From a virus: a stretch of 25,786 nt of DNA. Within the stretch, counting starts at the first letter, position 1. Each line of letters opens with the position of its first letter. Below the pieces are notes generated by a model. The model saw nothing but the letters and a program-made list of their open reading frames with translations, did not search any database and was not told the origin of the DNA. The translations under genes were made by a program, and so were the position numbers. The DNA is taken from positions 1-25,786 of IMG/VR virus record IMGVR_UViG_3300047357_000006; one strand, 5' to 3'. Shown one piece after another: positions 24,503 through 25,786 of the stretch.

Positions 24503-25177
24503 ATGGCACAGAATTTTATAAGATACAAATTAACAGGTGTAGGCACAACCGCAGCCGATATTCCGAATGGTTCAGATTTTAATTCCGTAGATGCACTCGT
24601 AGGTATTCATATGACGAATACATCAGCAAATGCAATTACGGTTGATGCTTTTCTAACCAGCGCAGCCCTAGATAGAGGTGCTGGAGATTATTTTAATTAT
24701 GCAGTTACAGTAGCTGGTGGTGTGTTTGTACTAGGTGGTGTAACCAAACCAGCTATTACATTATACAAAGGCTTTACTTATGTGTTTGACCAGTCAGACG
24801 CTACAAACGCTGGTCATACTATTGCCTTCAAAACGGCGGCTGGTGGTTCATCATATACAACTGATGTAACAACTACAGGTACAGCGGGACAAGCTGGTGC
24901 TAAGACCACCATTGTCATATCCGACACTACACCGACATCGTTGTACTATTATTGCACAGCGCATGGTGATGGCATGGGTAACACAGTTGCTATTGATAAC
25001 GCACACTACCTTATCAAAGGCGCACCTATTGCAGCAGGTGGTGCTTTGCAGTTGCTTGATGGCGGCGCAAAGATAGTTGTTGAGTCTGGCGATAGGTTGT
25101 TTGTGAAAAGTTCAAACGTAAGCTCTCTTGATTGTTGGGTAAGTGCGGTTGATGCAATTAGCACCGCAGTAACATAA
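24503..25177 (+). CDS. Tail-associated protein with a nested cupredoxin-like domain
   Basis: A 224-residue protein. The outer part is split: residues 1-60 (DALVGIHMTNTSANAITVDAF) and 166-224 (HYLIKGAPIAAGGALQLLDG, then KIVVESGDRLFVKSS and CWVSAVDAIS) together make one beta-sandwich known as an uninterrupted small protein in other phages. Between them, about 63-163, sits a cupredoxin-like domain: YKGFTYVFDQSDATNAGHTIAF with His105, then GAKTTIVISDT and LYYYCTAHGDGMG with Cys151, His154 and Met158. This is the complete His-Cys-His-Met set of a type-1 copper site, with the CxxHxxxM spacing. Cupredoxin-like domains are recurrent in marine phage tail proteins. The gene sits between two fibre genes, so it is likely part of the tail tip. 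Copper binding is inferred from residues only. Confidence 0.82.
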   Translation: MAQNFIRYKLTGVGTTAADIPNGSDFNSVDALVGIHMTNTSANAITVDAFLTSAALDRGAGDYFNYAVTVAGGVFVLGGVTKPAITLYKGFTYVFDQSDATNAGHTIAFKTAAGGSSYTTDVTTTGTAGQAGAKTTIVISDTTPTSLYYYCTAHGDGMGNTVAIDNAHYLIKGAPIAAGGALQLLDGGAKIVVESGDRLFVKSSNVSSLDCWVSAVDAISTAVT

Positions 25178-25188
25178 GGGAGAGAGAC

Positions 25189-25786
25189 ATGGGTTACATT
25201 GGTAATCAACAAACCGAAGGGTATTCTCAGGCTCCCTCTAAGCAAGACCTGACTGGTGCGACTGGCACTAGCCTGACGCTGTCACACGCTGTAGCCAGCG
25301 CAGAAGGCATTGACCTGTTTATCAATAATGTCCGGCAGGAACCAACCACAGCCTATTCTATTGGGGCTGATGGCGTCACAGTAACGCTCACAGGCTCAGT
25401 GGTAGCGACAGACGATATTTATGTAGTCTACAACTCACTAGCTCTTCAGACATCTACACATCCATCTAACCAAGCCTTGCAAGCAACTAGCGGTTTATTT
25501 TCTGGAACTGTATCTGCTGCATCTGCGACTGTTACTGGTGACTTAACCGTTGACACTAGCACCCTATACGTTGACAGCACTAACAATAACGTGGGCATTG
25601 GGACTGCTTCGCCATCAAGGACACTCACTGTCAATTCTGGTACTACTAACACTGCGTTGCGCTTGGAAGGCACTGACGCAGAAGTCGCTATGCAATTTTA
25701 CGATGGAACCAAAACATCTACTATTTCTGGTGGAACCTCTGGCATAATATTTACTCCAAATACAACGGTTGGAGATGCATTATCCA
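25189..25786 (+). CDS. Tail fibre/adhesin, 5' part (cut by the window end)
   Basis: The ATG at 25189, preceded by GGGAGAGAG, opens a frame to the window edge without a stop (199 codons visible). It begins MGYIGNQQTEGYSQAPSKQDL and continues with a strand-rich anchor domain (LFINNVRQEPTTAYSIGADG, then IYVVYNSLAL). A shaft-like section then contains VTGDLTVDTSTLYVDSTNNN and VGIGTASPSRTLTV, a hallmark of marine phage fibres and of proteins ending in a peptidase-S74-type chaperone domain. The terminal receptor-binding or intramolecular-chaperone domain would lie past the window. It is probably a second fibre subunit that works with the 400-residue fibre and the cupredoxin-like protein. Confidence 0.85.
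   Translation, partial: MGYIGNQQTEGYSQAPSKQDLTGATGTSLTLSHAVASAEGIDLFINNVRQEPTTAYSIGADGVTVTLTGSVVATDDIYVVYNSLALQTSTHPSNQALQATSGLFSGTVSAASATVTGDLTVDTSTLYVDSTNNNVGIGTASPSRTLTVNSGTTNTALRLEGTDAEVAMQFYDGTKTSTISGGTSGIIFTPNTTVGDALS

Noticed and set aside
1-25786. CRISPR arrays, tRNA genes, insertion sequences, attachment sites or an integrase
   Set aside because: No regularly spaced repeats, cloverleaf-like stretches, transposase or recombinase motifs were seen; gene content is that of a lytic phage.

Overview
This window is a contiguous piece of a T7-like, short-tailed (podovirus) phage genome. All recognisable genes lie on the + strand, tightly packed, and many overlap through TAATG or ATGA stop/start junctions. 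Gene order follows T7 closely: primase-helicase, family A DNA polymerase, 5'-3' exonuclease, small virion proteins, portal, scaffold, major capsid, tail tubular A and B, internal core proteins, tail fibre. It differs from T7 in carrying an adenosylcobalamin-type (class II) ribonucleotide reductase, and its polymerase lacks the thioredoxin-binding loop. This combination resembles the marine 'cobavirus'/roseophage SIO1-type podoviruses, so a marine alphaproteobacterial host is likely. That assignment is inference from gene content, not from a database search.

Layout. Positions 1-7271 hold DNA replication and nucleotide metabolism: the end of an unidentified gene, a gp4-like primase-helicase, a gp5-like polymerase, a GIY-YIG-type protein, a small membrane protein, a gp6-like exonuclease, a DUF3310 protein, a MazG-like pyrophosphohydrolase and a class II ribonucleotide reductase. 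Positions 7300-8022 hold three small proteins, two of them matching T7 gp6.7 and gp7.3. Positions 8054-11769 hold portal, scaffold and major capsid, with a structured 272-base intergenic region before the capsid gene and a strong intrinsic terminator after it, at the place where T7 has its T-phi terminator. Positions 11822-12198 hold two small basic proteins. Positions 12208-23281 hold tail tubular proteins A and B and the gp13/14/15/16-like internal virion proteins, with a small membrane protein between the last two. Positions 23291-25786 hold a tail-fibre/adhesin module whose last gene runs off the end.

How it works together. The reductase, MazG and DUF3310 proteins probably supply or adjust dNTP pools. 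The helicase-primase, polymerase and exonuclease replicate the genome and process host DNA and primers. The remainder builds the capsid, the ejection apparatus and the receptor-binding tail. No RNA polymerase, terminase, holin/endolysin pair, integrase or tRNA is visible in this piece, so transcription by host RNA polymerase cannot be confirmed or excluded.

The most interesting points are: a T4-lysozyme-like domain carried on the gp15-like core protein instead of a transglycosylase on the gp16-like protein; a cupredoxin-like domain with a complete His-Cys-His-Met set nested inside a small tail protein; loss of the polymerase thioredoxin-binding loop while the helicase keeps its acidic, Phe-ending tail; and the multi-hairpin capsid leader with a possible 14-codon leader peptide ending on the capsid Shine-Dalgarno.
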